Under the pieces are notes generated by a model. That model saw nothing but the letters and a program-made list of their open reading frames with translations. It did not search any database and was not told the origin of the DNA. Below are positions 50,485 through 58,806 of a DNA stretch of 64,000 nt, piece by piece; position 1 is the stretch's first letter, and each line of letters opens with the position of its first letter. Source of the DNA: JASHPR01 sp963815375 (lineage in GTDB: Bacteria > Actinomycetota > Actinomycetes > Streptosporangiales > Streptosporangiaceae); assembly GCA_963815375.1 (NCBI GenBank), contig CAWFGX010000002.1, positions 496,001-560,000 of the forward strand, in the 5' to 3' direction. The translations under genes and the position numbers were made by a program.

Positions 50485-51299
50485 GACTTCGCCGCTTCCT
50501 CCAGTACCACCACAGACGCCGCTCGCGGGAGGGCATCTGCCCGCAGAGTATCCCAGGCGAGCACAAGCGACCCAATCTGTTTCGGGTCCTCGATCACCTG
50601 GCCGCCGGTCGCGGTCTCCTGGTAGCCGACGGTCGCCGACTCGTCGAACTCCGCGGTCGCGAACCCGCCCGCGTACGCTCCCTCGTGCGCTCCGACCCCG
50701 GCCGGGATGATCGCCATCATCACACGAGGCTGCCGAGCCGCCTCCACCAGCCGGCTCACCTGCTCCAGCATCACATGGCGCCCGCCAACCGGGCGCCGCA
50801 GCACCCACTCGTCCAGCACCACCCACAGCCGCGGGCCCTTGTCACCAGCCAGGATCTCCTGACGCTTCATCCGCGCCGCCACCAGCTCGTCGACCTCGTC
50901 ACCGCCGATCCCGAACCGGGTGCGGAAGACCGCCCGCGCGTACTCCTCGGTCTGCAGAAGCCCGGGCACGACCAGCGGCTCGAACCACCGCAAGGACGTG
51001 GCCAGCGCCTCCTTCAGCGCCCAGTCCTGGAACCAGGCCGGGAAAGCCTGGTAACTCAGCACGTTGCGCATCTGATCCCGCAACTGCGCCAGCGCCCCGC
51101 CTGAATCCAGCGTCGCCTCAAGATCGAGCGTCACCGGCTCCGTCGCGGGCCGGTGCCCTAACTCGATAGCCTCCACCAGCGACTCAGACTTGCAGATCCG
51201 CCGTCCAAGCTCCGCCTTGCTCAGCCCTGCCTTCTCCCGGTAAAACCGAACCATCGACCCGAATACCTGACGCGGATTACGGTCACCATTCTCCGACAC
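50466..51299 (-). CDS. XRE-family regulator with DUF5753 domain
   Basis: A 277-residue protein. The N-terminal helix-turn-helix spans about residues 10-60 (FGSMVRFYREKAGLSKAELG and SLVEAIELGHRPATEP). The DUF5753 domain fills the rest (SLRWFEPLVVPGLLQTEEYA, RMKRQEILAGDKGPRLWVVL, VMMAIIPAGVGAHEG). The GTG at 51299 is taken as start because GAGGAGG precedes it; three upstream in-frame starts add up to 28 residues. Paired with DUF397 at 50281, the WhiJ-type arrangement repeated many times in Streptomyces genomes. Confidence 0.9.
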   Translation of the reverse strand: MSENGDRNPRQVFGSMVRFYREKAGLSKAELGRRICKSESLVEAIELGHRPATEPVTLDLEATLDSGGALAQLRDQMRNVLSYQAFPAWFQDWALKEALATSLRWFEPLVVPGLLQTEEYARAVFRTRFGIGGDEVDELVAARMKRQEILAGDKGPRLWVVLDEWVLRRPVGGRHVMLEQVSRLVEAARQPRVMMAIIPAGVGAHEGAYAGGFATAEFDESATVGYQETATGGQVIEDPKQIGSLVLAWDTLRADALPRAASVVVLEEAAKSWTAAA

Positions 51300-51510
51300 C
51301 GAAACGCCCTCCTCACACATCGCCTTTACATTCGCCATACATCCCGCTGCCAGCTCTGCCGCCAGCCGCCCCACAACCCGCATTTAGCCATTCCCAGGCT
51401 AATCCATAGGCTGCGATGTACCGGAGTCTCTGGAGATCACCTCCGCGGCAGCGCGCCGGGCAGGCAGAGGAGATCGCCGGCCGCGGGCAGCAGGGCTGCG
51501 AGACCCGGAA

Positions 51511-51665
51511 CGTCCAGTTCAATCCGCAAGGAAGGGAAGCACTCGCGCTTGCACCGGGAGGAAGCACTGGCGGTGGACCATCATTACGTCGGGACCGAGC
51601 ACCTTCTGCTCGGCCCGACCGCCGAGGGCCAGGGACCGGCCATTAAGTGCTCGAAGCGCTCGGCG
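51511..51665 (+). pseudogene. Clp_N domain remnant
   Basis: Two adjacent frames together read as a Clp amino-terminal repeat: FNPQGREALALA in one, then after a one-base shift near 51552 REEALAVDHHYVGTEHLLLG and PTAEGQGPAIK in the next. The consensus in ClpC-type proteins is AREEA..L.H.YVGTEHLLLGL..EG.G.A. Only about 50 residues remain and no stable start or stop frames it. It lies beside the ClpX-type zinc finger gene, with which small Clp_N proteins are often associated. Confidence 0.55.
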
Positions 51666-51728
51666 GGCCCAGAGCATCGCTCGCTGACTCAGGTCAGCGG
51701 TATTGGGCTATGGCGCCTGGCCGAGTGT

Positions 51729-52229
51729 CTACTCCGCGGGGGCGGCTTCGAAGCGCTGGCGGGTGGCGTCGATGCTCACGCCTGCGGCACCCGCGATCGT
51801 CCGCCAGTCGGTGCCTCGCTCTCTCAGCAGGCCGATCCAGCGGGTCAGCTCGCTCTCGATCCGGTCAGCAGTGCGAACCAGATCGGGAAGCACCTTGAGG
51901 ATGTATTCGGTGGAAGGGCTGCGGTACTGGGACCGCCGCTGAGCGGACTCCTCTGGCGTGGAGCGAGGGGTCTCGGCGACAATCTCAGCGCACAGTCCGA
52001 CGCACTCATTGCAGATGTACACACCGGGACCGGCGACGAGCCTTTCCACCGCGGTGTTTGGCTTGCCGCAGAATGAGCAGGACGCGATGAAGTCCTCGGC
52101 AGTGGCAGCAGTTTCTGGCATGCGGTTCTCCTGTTGCTGGCGGATTTTCCGCAGGGCGGTCGCGTAGGGTTTCCCGGTCTGAGCAGCACGCGATCTGACG
52201 CGACGCTTGAGGTGTTTCTTCGCCGTCAT
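51729..52229 (-). CDS. ClpX C4-type zinc finger protein
   Basis: A 166-residue protein. An N-terminal basic region (MTAKKHLKRRVRSRAAQTGK) precedes a ClpX-type zinc-binding domain at about residues 50-80: SCSFCGKPNTAVERLVAGPG, VYICNECVGLCAEIV (CxxC...CxxC). The C-terminal 60 residues (LPDLVRTADRIESELTRWIG, TIAGAAGVSIDATRQRF) contain a helix-turn-helix-like segment. There is no AAA domain, so this is a free substrate- or adaptor-recognition module. The ATG overlaps the stop of the upstream frame by four bases. Close to a Clp_N remnant on the other strand. Confidence 0.8.
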   Translation of the reverse strand: MTAKKHLKRRVRSRAAQTGKPYATALRKIRQQQENRMPETAATAEDFIASCSFCGKPNTAVERLVAGPGVYICNECVGLCAEIVAETPRSTPEESAQRRSQYRSPSTEYILKVLPDLVRTADRIESELTRWIGLLRERGTDWRTIAGAAGVSIDATRQRFEAAPAE

Positions 52230-53560
52230 CTGGCCTTGCACTCCGACCGGCGCCCCAGCTGCACCTTCGGAATGGCTGACAGATAACGACCCGAGGACAT
52301 GATCCCCTTTACCTCCAGGTGCCAGCTCGCTGGGACAACTGGCGGAGGGAGGCGCGGAACTCGCCGCGCCCATAGTGGCTGACCCGGCCGGCCGAGTCGA
52401 GCAGCGGCCGGCTGATGGCCGAGGCCGTGGTGGCCGGGACCGCGCGGGATGATCGGCCAGATGTCGGTGACGACGTCGTCGCGGACGACGTGATAGGCGT
52501 CGTAACAGTTGACGGTGGTCGGCGAGTAGCCGGGGACGAGCGCGACCGAGTCGCCCACCTGCAGCGGCGAGCCGCCGGGAGCGGCAAAGATGCCGTGCTC
52601 CTCGTCGAAGCGCACGACAGGGTTCGGATAGCCCACGATGCTGACGTCGGTGGGGGCGGCTACCGACTTGTTCCCGGCGTGGACGATGATCCGGTCGCTG
52701 CGCCGGCTGATGACCGTGGCCTGGACCGTGAGCGAGTGCTCGAAACCCGGGACCATCTGGCCGTGGTAGTTGTCCATGACCACGTACGTGCCCGCCTGGA
52801 TCTCCGTGATCCCTGGAAAGGCCGCAGTCCAACGCCACGTGGCGACGCCGCCGGCCGAGCGGATCGGGCACGGGATGCCGCTGGCCTCCAGCTGCGCGGC
52901 AACGCCGGTGAAGAACTCCATCGCGGCGCGCTGGCGCTCATGGCGCAGCTCGTTGTCGAGCGTCAGGGAGCAGTGGCCCTCGTAGCCAGTGATCCCCTCG
53001 AAGGTCAGCCCGGGCAGGCTCGTGACCTCCCGGGCCAGATCGACTGCGTCGCCGGCGGCGTCGACTCCGCACCGGTCCATGCCGGTGTCGACCTCCACCG
53101 CGATGCCCAGCGTCGATCCCGCTGCCACCGCGGCGGCCGACAGCGCGGCCGTGTTCGGCACCTCATCTGCGGCCACCAGGATCCGGTGGTCGCGGGCGAT
53201 CTCGGCTAGCAGCCGCATCTTGTCCGGGTGCGAGACGGTGTTGACGACGAACAGGTCGTCGAAGCCAGTGGCGGCGAGGACCGCGGCCTCCCACACCGTG
53301 GCCATCGACAGGCCGGCAGCTCCCGCGGCCACCTGGCGGCGGGCCAGGTCCGGGCTCTTGTGAGTCTTGTAGTGCGGGCGGATCGTGGCTGTCCCGATCT
53401 CGCGCAGCCCGGCGGCCATCGCGGCGATGTTGCGCTGAGCCGCGTCGATGTCGAGCACCAGCGCCGGGGTGACCAGCTCCTCGCGCCGCCGGCCAAGCGC
53501 CGCCCCGTACTGGCGCATGACCTCGTCGCGGGCCTGCGCCACCAGCGCTGCGGCGGTCAT
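52226..53560 (-). CDS. D-threonine aldolase / DSD1-fold PLP protein
   Basis: A PLP-dependent fold-type III enzyme of the alanine racemase-like D-threonine aldolase family. VLDIDAAQRNIAAMAAGLRE opens the barrel; RPHYKTHKSPDLARRQ carries the PLP lysine; AVEVDTGMDRCG and GITGYEGHCSL are typical. The usual metal motif PGHCDPTVN is PGYSPTTVN here, so metal binding is doubtful. After IWPIIPRGPGHHGL the open frame enters a tail of about 50 residues with poor codon use. A neighbouring frame ending at 52309 keeps GC-rich third positions, so a frameshift near 52415-52440 is likely. It ends a long catabolic operon; the substrate may be a hydroxy-amino acid. Confidence 0.8.
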   Translation of the reverse strand: MTAAALVAQARDEVMRQYGAALGRRREELVTPALVLDIDAAQRNIAAMAAGLREIGTATIRPHYKTHKSPDLARRQVAAGAAGLSMATVWEAAVLAATGFDDLFVVNTVSHPDKMRLLAEIARDHRILVAADEVPNTAALSAAAVAAGSTLGIAVEVDTGMDRCGVDAAGDAVDLAREVTSLPGLTFEGITGYEGHCSLTLDNELRHERQRAAMEFFTGVAAQLEASGIPCPIRSAGGVATWRWTAAFPGITEIQAGTYVVMDNYHGQMVPGFEHSLTVQATVISRRSDRIIVHAGNKSVAAPTDVSIVGYPNPVVRFDEEHGIFAAPGGSPLQVGDSVALVPGYSPTTVNCYDAYHVVRDDVVTDIWPIIPRGPGHHGLGHQPAAARLGRPGQPLWARRVPRLPPPVVPASWHLEVKGIMSSGRYLSAIPKVQLGRRSECKAR

Positions 53561-54672
53561 CAGCTCTCCCTTCGCCCGGCTGGCCCGAGACAGCGGATCA
53601 CGCGGACCGGTCCGGCCGGGCCGGCCCGCACCCGGAGCGGCAGGCTGGCAGGCAGCGCATAAGTCTCACCGTGACGGAGCGGCTGGCTGCCGAAGTCCCC
53701 CTCGGCTGAGCCGGAACCCGACACGACGACAGCGATCGAGAACCGGCCATCGCTGACCTCGATGTCGCCGGAGACCTCGAGTGCGGTGGCGTCGAAATAT
53801 GGCAGAACGTCGTCGTGCACCAGCCGTACTTCCCGCGAACCGTGGCTGGCTCGAAGGACCCGCGGCTGCTGCCGGGCGCGGCGCATCGTGGTCTCAGCGT
53901 CCGAACCGGTGTAGTCGATCATGTCGAGGGCCAGCTCCCAGCCCAGGCCCATGGTCGCCCCAGCGTCATCGCCTCCGTCGGTCTCCGGGATCACGATGTG
54001 ATCGCTGGGCTCCTGAATTTCGATGAACGACAGCCGGGGCCCCAGGTAGTGCGGCACTCCGGCGTGCGCGACGTACACGTCGCCGGGGTGCAGGTCGGTG
54101 CGGTGCAGCGTGGCCCGGATCGCCGCGTTGTCGTGGCGGCTCACAGCGTCGGCGAACCAGGCCCGGTCGATCCCGGGCTGGAAGCCGATACCTGCGTAGG
54201 CGGGCTCGCGGCCGTCTCCCGGCGTGTCGAGCACGACCCAGGCCTCGGTCTTGCCTGCCGGCGAGCCGAGGTGATGCGCGGCCCAGGCCCGGCTCGGATG
54301 GGCGTGCAGCGGCACCGGGCCGGCTGGCGAGAGCAGCTTGACCAGGACACCGGTGCCCAGACCGGCCTGCTGGGCAAAGCCTGCGCCGACCATCTCCCCG
54401 GGCAGCGCCCGGGTGAGCTCGGCCAGCGTCACCTGACCCGCCCCGGGCACGTCGACGACTGACAGGCCCTGTGGCTGGCCGTCCGGGTCGCTGTTGCCAG
54501 CCAGGGTGCACGAGCCGACCCAGTCCTCGGACCAGAAGTCGTCGGGTCGCTCCGGCAGGCCGCGGAAGTCCCTGGTCAGCGACCCACCCTGGTAGAACCG
54601 GTACAGCGGCTGGTAGGCAAGCGGCAGCGGGCGCGACACCGCAGCCCGCAACGTGCTGAGCCAGTCCGCCAT
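53560..54672 (-). CDS. Type I mannose-6-phosphate isomerase homologue
   Basis: A 370-residue bicupin of the class I phosphomannose isomerase family. Zinc ligands are readable in VPLHAHPSRAWAAHHLG and GKTEAWVVLD, and in AGVPHYLGPRLSFIEIQEPS. The N-terminus YQPLYRFYQGGSLTRDFRGL and DWVGSCTLAGNSDPDGQPQG resemble sugar-isomerase homologues found in catabolic operons more than the housekeeping ManA. Its stop and the start of the downstream gene share one base (TGATG). Probably interconverts an aldose and ketose, or their phosphates, in this operon. Confidence 0.85.
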   Translation of the reverse strand: MADWLSTLRAAVSRPLPLAYQPLYRFYQGGSLTRDFRGLPERPDDFWSEDWVGSCTLAGNSDPDGQPQGLSVVDVPGAGQVTLAELTRALPGEMVGAGFAQQAGLGTGVLVKLLSPAGPVPLHAHPSRAWAAHHLGSPAGKTEAWVVLDTPGDGREPAYAGIGFQPGIDRAWFADAVSRHDNAAIRATLHRTDLHPGDVYVAHAGVPHYLGPRLSFIEIQEPSDHIVIPETDGGDDAGATMGLGWELALDMIDYTGSDAETTMRRARQQPRVLRASHGSREVRLVHDDVLPYFDATALEVSGDIEVSDGRFSIAVVVSGSGSAEGDFGSQPLRHGETYALPASLPLRVRAGPAGPVRVIRCLGPAGRRES

Positions 54673-54675
54673 CGG

Positions 54676-55443
54676 CTACAGCTCCGCGTTCACGATGAAG
54701 CCCGCGTCAGCCAGCACCGTGGTGCAGGTCAGGTAGCTCGCGTCGGGCGAGAGCAGGAACGCGATCGTGGCCGCCATCTCCTCCGGCTGGGCCGCCCGGT
54801 GCAGCGCGATCCGGTCGGTGTAGTACCTGACCGCGGCCGGGTCGTCCATCATAGGCGCGCTCATCGGGGTCATGACCCAGCCCGGCTCGACCGCGTTCAC
54901 CCGGATGCCGTGCTCGCCCAGGACGGCACCGAGCGCCTTGGCCAGCATGCTGATCGCGCCCTTGGTGCCGCAGTACACGGTCTGGTAGGGCGCTCCGACG
55001 TGCGCGGAGATCGAGCTCACGCAGCAGATCGTGCCGCCGTGGCCCTCCCTGATCATCTGCTTAGCGGCCTCGGTGCAGACTACCCAGGTGCCGCGGACAT
55101 TCGTCTCGAACAGGGCGTTGAAGTCCTCGGCAGTGGTCTCGTCCCACGTCAGGAACGGATTGATCGCGGCGTTGGACACGACGCAGTCGAGCCGACCGGC
55201 GCGATCAGCCACCGCGGCGACCATCGCGGACACCTGCTCCGGGTCGCGCATGTCGGCTACGACATCGAAGCCCTGCCCGCCCGCGTCGCCGATCCGCCGC
55301 AGCGTCTGCCCTGGGTCCTGGTCCGGCAGCCGGTTGACGCCGACGGTAGCGCCCTCGGCGGCGAGGCGAGCTGCCGTGGCCTGGCCGATGCCAGTCGTCG
55401 CGCCCGTGACCAGCGCCACCTTCCCCTCAAACCGCCGTTCCAT
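54676..55443 (-). CDS. Short-chain dehydrogenase/reductase
   Basis: A 255-residue classical SDR. Cofactor site VALVTGATTGIGQATAARLA (TGxxxGIG), VSNAAINPFL (NAG-like), and catalytic Ser-Tyr-Lys in CVSSISAHVGAPYQTVYCGT KGA. VNAVEPGWVMTPMSAP is the SDR nucleotide-binding loop. It is most like 3-oxoacyl-ACP-reductase-type sugar or polyol dehydrogenases. ATG at 55443 begins the family N-terminus. Three bases separate it from the isomerase gene and 16 from the cyclase gene, so it acts within the same pathway. Confidence 0.9.
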   Translation of the reverse strand: MERRFEGKVALVTGATTGIGQATAARLAAEGATVGVNRLPDQDPGQTLRRIGDAGGQGFDVVADMRDPEQVSAMVAAVADRAGRLDCVVSNAAINPFLTWDETTAEDFNALFETNVRGTWVVCTEAAKQMIREGHGGTICCVSSISAHVGAPYQTVYCGTKGAISMLAKALGAVLGEHGIRVNAVEPGWVMTPMSAPMMDDPAAVRYYTDRIALHRAAQPEEMAATIAFLLSPDASYLTCTTVLADAGFIVNAEL

Positions 55444-55459
55444 GGGCCACAGCCTCTCG

Positions 55460-56431
55460 TCAGAAGATCGCGATCGGGTTCCACGGCGAGCCGGTGGCGC
55501 CGGGCAGCCGGAGCGGCAGCCCGACGACCATGAACTCCCACCGTCCCTCCTCCTCGCAGGCGGCGGCCAGGTCCTCCAGCTGCAGGCTGTCAGCGGCCAG
55601 CATCCCCATCGCCGTGATCTGCAGCGGGTGGATCGGGTACGGGATGCCCTCGACGTTGCTCGGCACCGTCTCCCCGTCACCGTCGGGCAGGAACGCCGCG
55701 ATCCGGCGCTCGTGCATCCAGCCGATCGTGTCGACGTGCAGCCCTGGCTTCCCCTGGCCGTCCGGCGGGTAGCGGTGATCCCACGAGCCAAGCTCGAGCC
55801 GCCGGCGGTGATCGCCGGTCCGGAACACCAGGATGTCGCCCTCGCCCAGGCCCACTCCCTGATCGCGCTCGATCTCCTCGAGTTCCGCGCGGGTCACCGC
55901 CTCACCGGGCTCCAGCCACGGGACGCCGCGGTGCCTGGGCGCGTCCAGCAGCACGCCCCGGCCGACCAGCCCGTTGCGGTATGTGGTGACGTCCAGGGCG
56001 GTGGCCCCGGCGGGCGTCATCACCTGCTGGGCTGGCCGGCCGTTGTAGACCTGGCCGCGGTAGGCGATATGGCAGAGCGCGTCCATATGCGTATGGCAGT
56101 CGCCGTGGAACGCGATCCCCAGGTAATCGGTCGCGAACGTGACCGTACCCGAGCCGATGTCGATGTCGTGTCCCTGCACGACGTGGCGGATGACCGGGTT
56201 GGGATTGTCGGGCCCGGCAGTGGTGTTCATCGGGATCGCCATCGTCACGTGGCGGCCGGAGCAGACCAGGCCAGCGGCCCCGGCCACCTTGTCCGGCGTG
56301 ATGAAGTTGAGAGTGCCGAGCTCGTCGTCCGGGCCCCACCGGCCCCAGTTGCTGACCTGCTCGAAGAGCTGCTCGAACTCCGCCTGCGTCACCCGCGCGG
56401 GCAGGGTCGGTGCCGTCATCCGCTGCGTCAT
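55460..56431 (-). CDS. Cyclase-family (kynurenine formamidase-like) metal hydrolase
   Basis: A 323-residue protein of the cyclase/formamidase family (DUF/PF04199). The metal motif is HGDCHTHMDALCHIAYRG (consensus HxGTHxDxPxH); NWGRWGPDDELGTLNFITPD is the typical N-terminal segment and LEEIERDQGVGLGEGDILVF follows. Members hydrolyse amides, lactones or cyclic substrates; in a sugar operon a lactonase role is plausible. The ATG overlaps the permease stop by four bases. Confidence 0.87.
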   Translation of the reverse strand: MTQRMTAPTLPARVTQAEFEQLFEQVSNWGRWGPDDELGTLNFITPDKVAGAAGLVCSGRHVTMAIPMNTTAGPDNPNPVIRHVVQGHDIDIGSGTVTFATDYLGIAFHGDCHTHMDALCHIAYRGQVYNGRPAQQVMTPAGATALDVTTYRNGLVGRGVLLDAPRHRGVPWLEPGEAVTRAELEEIERDQGVGLGEGDILVFRTGDHRRRLELGSWDHRYPPDGQGKPGLHVDTIGWMHERRIAAFLPDGDGETVPSNVEGIPYPIHPLQITAMGMLAADSLQLEDLAAACEEEGRWEFMVVGLPLRLPGATGSPWNPIAIF

Positions 56432-57835
56432 CTCCCCGCGGTTGCCTCGTCTATCTCCGGGATCACGTCGGCGTCAATGGTCGCGGCCCCGGCCTGAGCG
56501 ATCCAGTCGTCCTTCTTCCGCAGCCACAGCACGAGCAGCACGACCAGGCCGATCGCGAGCCAGATCCCGTCGATCAGCGGCGCGTAGTTGTACGGGAAGG
56601 AGTGGAACGGCTGGAACGACTTGATAGTGACGTAAATCAGGGCTGCCGTCGAGATCACAGGCAGCGCGATGTGCAGGAACCAGTTGAACTCATCCCGCCG
56701 CTGCCTGAGGTAGTAGAACGCCACAGCGACGTTCGCGGACACGTAGATGTACAGGACAGCCAGAACGAGGACGAGCCCGTTGGTCAGCAGGTAGGACCGG
56801 CTCGCGTTGAGCAGGAAACCCACCCCGAGGCCGATCGCCAGTGACAGCGTCAGGTTCGCCAGGATCGCGTGGGTCGGGGTCCTGTGCTTGGGGTGGGTGT
56901 GCGCGAACCACTTCGGGAGCGTTCCGGTCTCGCCCATCTTGAACCAGATCCGGGTCGAGACGTTGTTGCACGCCTGGCAGACGGCGAGGGTCGAACTGAA
57001 CATCGCGGCCAGCACTATGACCCAGCCAGCGCCCCACAGCCGCTGCGCGATCTCCAGGCCGGGCAGGTCCGGGGAGTTCACCAGTGCTTTCGGGCTGGTG
57101 CCGGTCAGGATCGAGGTTCCCCAGCCGATGATCTGGCCCCAGTAGACGATGACCAGGAAGATGCCGAGCCCGCAAATCGCGATCATGGTGGCCCTCGGGA
57201 TGTTCCGGCGCGGGTGCGTCGTCTCCTCGGCGAGCGGTGCCGCCGCTTCCCAGCCGGTCAGTCCCTGCAGCGAGAACACGATCGCGAGCGCGAAGCCCTC
57301 GCCGGACAGGCTGTGTGCGGGGTTCCAGCTCGCGCCCAGGTTGTCGCCGCCAGGTCCCGGGCTGATGAAGCCGGAGATGGCCAGCGCGAGCAGCCGACCA
57401 GGGTGAGCCACCACAGGTACGAAGCGTTGATCCCGTAGTGCACCTTCAGTTCCTGCTCCAGCAGGTAGCCGAAGTAGGCGTAGATCGGCCCGGCGCACAG
57501 CGGGTTGTAGAACACGTACATCCACGCGGTCAGGAAGCCCACGCGGGGGTTGATGGCCCGGCTGACGAACGAGTAGTAGCCGCCGGCCGAGCTCATATGC
57601 TTGGACAGCTGGACCAGCGTGCTGCCCAGCATCAGCACGATGCACACGCCGAGGATGTAGGCCAGCGGCGCGGTGACGCCGGTCAGCGAGACGACGTACT
57701 GGGTGAAGAACAGTCCGGCGATCGCCGGGCGATCGTGGCGACTGCCTGCATCGTGGCACCGGGCAGGCCGATCGCCCCCGCCTTGAGCCTGGTCCCGGTT
57801 GATGACTGGACAGGGGCAATCTCATGCGTAGCCAT
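56428..57835 (-). pseudogene. APC-family amino acid/polyamine permease, two frameshifts
   Basis: Three frames together make one APC permease. ATG at 57835 (GGGAGGAAG upstream) gives MATHEIAPVQSSTGTRLKAG ... TIA. After a shift near 57728-57740 the second frame gives PAIAGLFFTQYVVSLTGVTA, LMLGSTLVQLSKHMSSAGGY and FVSRAINPRVGFLTAWMYVF. After a second shift near 57391-57402 the third frame gives LALAISGF and VFSLQGLTGWEAAAPLAEET to the end. The combined protein has about 12 helices and normal length. Both breaks lie in GC-rich runs, so sequencing errors are a fair alternative to decay. It is the only transporter in this operon. Confidence 0.75.
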
Positions 57836-57838
57836 CTC

Positions 57839-58633
57839 TCACACTTCCTCCCTGATGGCCTGGTCTGGTGACGCCCGCACGTACTGGTCGTAAGCTGCCT
57901 GAGGCTTGGCGTGGTCGTGAACGACCGCGCTGACCGCGCGGATCATGGCGGCCGGGTCGTGGCTCTGGAAGATGTTCCGGCCCATGTCGACTCCTGCCGC
58001 GCCTTCCTCGACGGCCCGGTAGGCCATGGTCAGCGACTCGAGGCCGGGCAGTTTCCTGCCGCCGGCCATGACCAGCGGGACCGGGCACGCCGCCGCGACG
58101 GTGTCGAAGTCCTCGTCGCAGTAGTAGGTCTTGACGACGTGGGCACCGAGCTCGGCGCAGATCCTTGTGGCCAGGCGGAGGTAGCGGGCGTCGCGCGTGA
58201 GCTCCCGGCCGACCGCGGTGACCGCCAGCACCGGGATGCCGTACCGCTGGCCGCCGTCGACGAGCCGGGTCATGTTGTGCACCGACTGCGTCTCGAATTC
58301 GCCACCGATGAACACCTGGACGGCGACCGCGGAAGCGTTGATCCGGGCTGCGTCCTCCATGCTGACGGCGACCTGCTCGTCGGACAGCTCCCGGAGAACG
58401 CTCGGGCCGCCGCTGGCGCGCAGAACGATCGGCGTGCGTGACGCGGGCGGGATCGTGGACCGGACCATGCCGCGCGTGGTCATCAGGGCGTCGGCCCAGG
58501 GCAGCAACGGGACGATGGACAGGTCCACTCGTTCCAGGCCCGTGGTCGGGCCCTGGAAGTAGCCGTGATCAATGGCCAGCATCACGGTCCGGCAGGTGTC
58601 CGGCCGGAAGATCCGCGCCAGGCGGCTCTGCAT
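57839..58633 (-). CDS. lsrF: LsrF-like class I aldolase/thiolase
   Basis: A protein of at least 264 residues, very close to LsrF (3-hydroxy-5-phosphonooxypentane-2,4-dione thiolase of AI-2 breakdown). MQSRLARIF, TVMLAIDHGYFQGPTTGLER, VQVFIGGEFETQS, HVVKTYYCDEDFD (Schiff-base Lys) and GAAGVDMGRNIFQSHDP are all family hallmarks. The family N-terminus continues upstream in frame (PFPLKGSSALDWG), and MPDTDSPPVATG from an ATG at 58737 fits after a one-base shift near 58697-58706. The native gene therefore probably spans 57839-58737. It lies 69 bases after the LsrK-like gene. Confidence 0.87.
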   Translation of the reverse strand: MQSRLARIFRPDTCRTVMLAIDHGYFQGPTTGLERVDLSIVPLLPWADALMTTRGMVRSTIPPASRTPIVLRASGGPSVLRELSDEQVAVSMEDAARINASAVAVQVFIGGEFETQSVHNMTRLVDGGQRYGIPVLAVTAVGRELTRDARYLRLATRICAELGAHVVKTYYCDEDFDTVAAACPVPLVMAGGRKLPGLESLTMAYRAVEEGAAGVDMGRNIFQSHDPAAMIRAVSAVVHDHAKPQAAYDQYVRASPDQAIREEV

Positions 58634-58806
58634 GCCCCAGTCCAGGGCGGACGAGCCCTTCAGCGGGAATGGCTGGCAGCGGTGGGCAATGGACGGGAAG
58701 AACCTGTCGCCACTGGCGGGCTGTCGGTGTCTGGCATCGGCTCTCTCTCAGCTGCGGCTCGGCCGGGTCGTCGCTGCGGGCGGCTCGCGTCGGGGACGGG
58801 ACGGCG

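Noticed and set aside
50281..51299. XRE-DUF397 pair as a new toxin-antitoxin system
   Set aside because: This pairing is already well known and repeated in actinomycete genomes; nothing here departs from the standard arrangement.
52230..52310. 24-codon ORF MSSGRYLSAIPKVQLGRRSE... before the ClpX-type zinc finger gene, with AAAGGGG upstream
   Set aside because: Codon use is not GC-rich at third positions and it is also the tail of the frame read through from the D-threonine-aldolase-like gene. No supporting signal.
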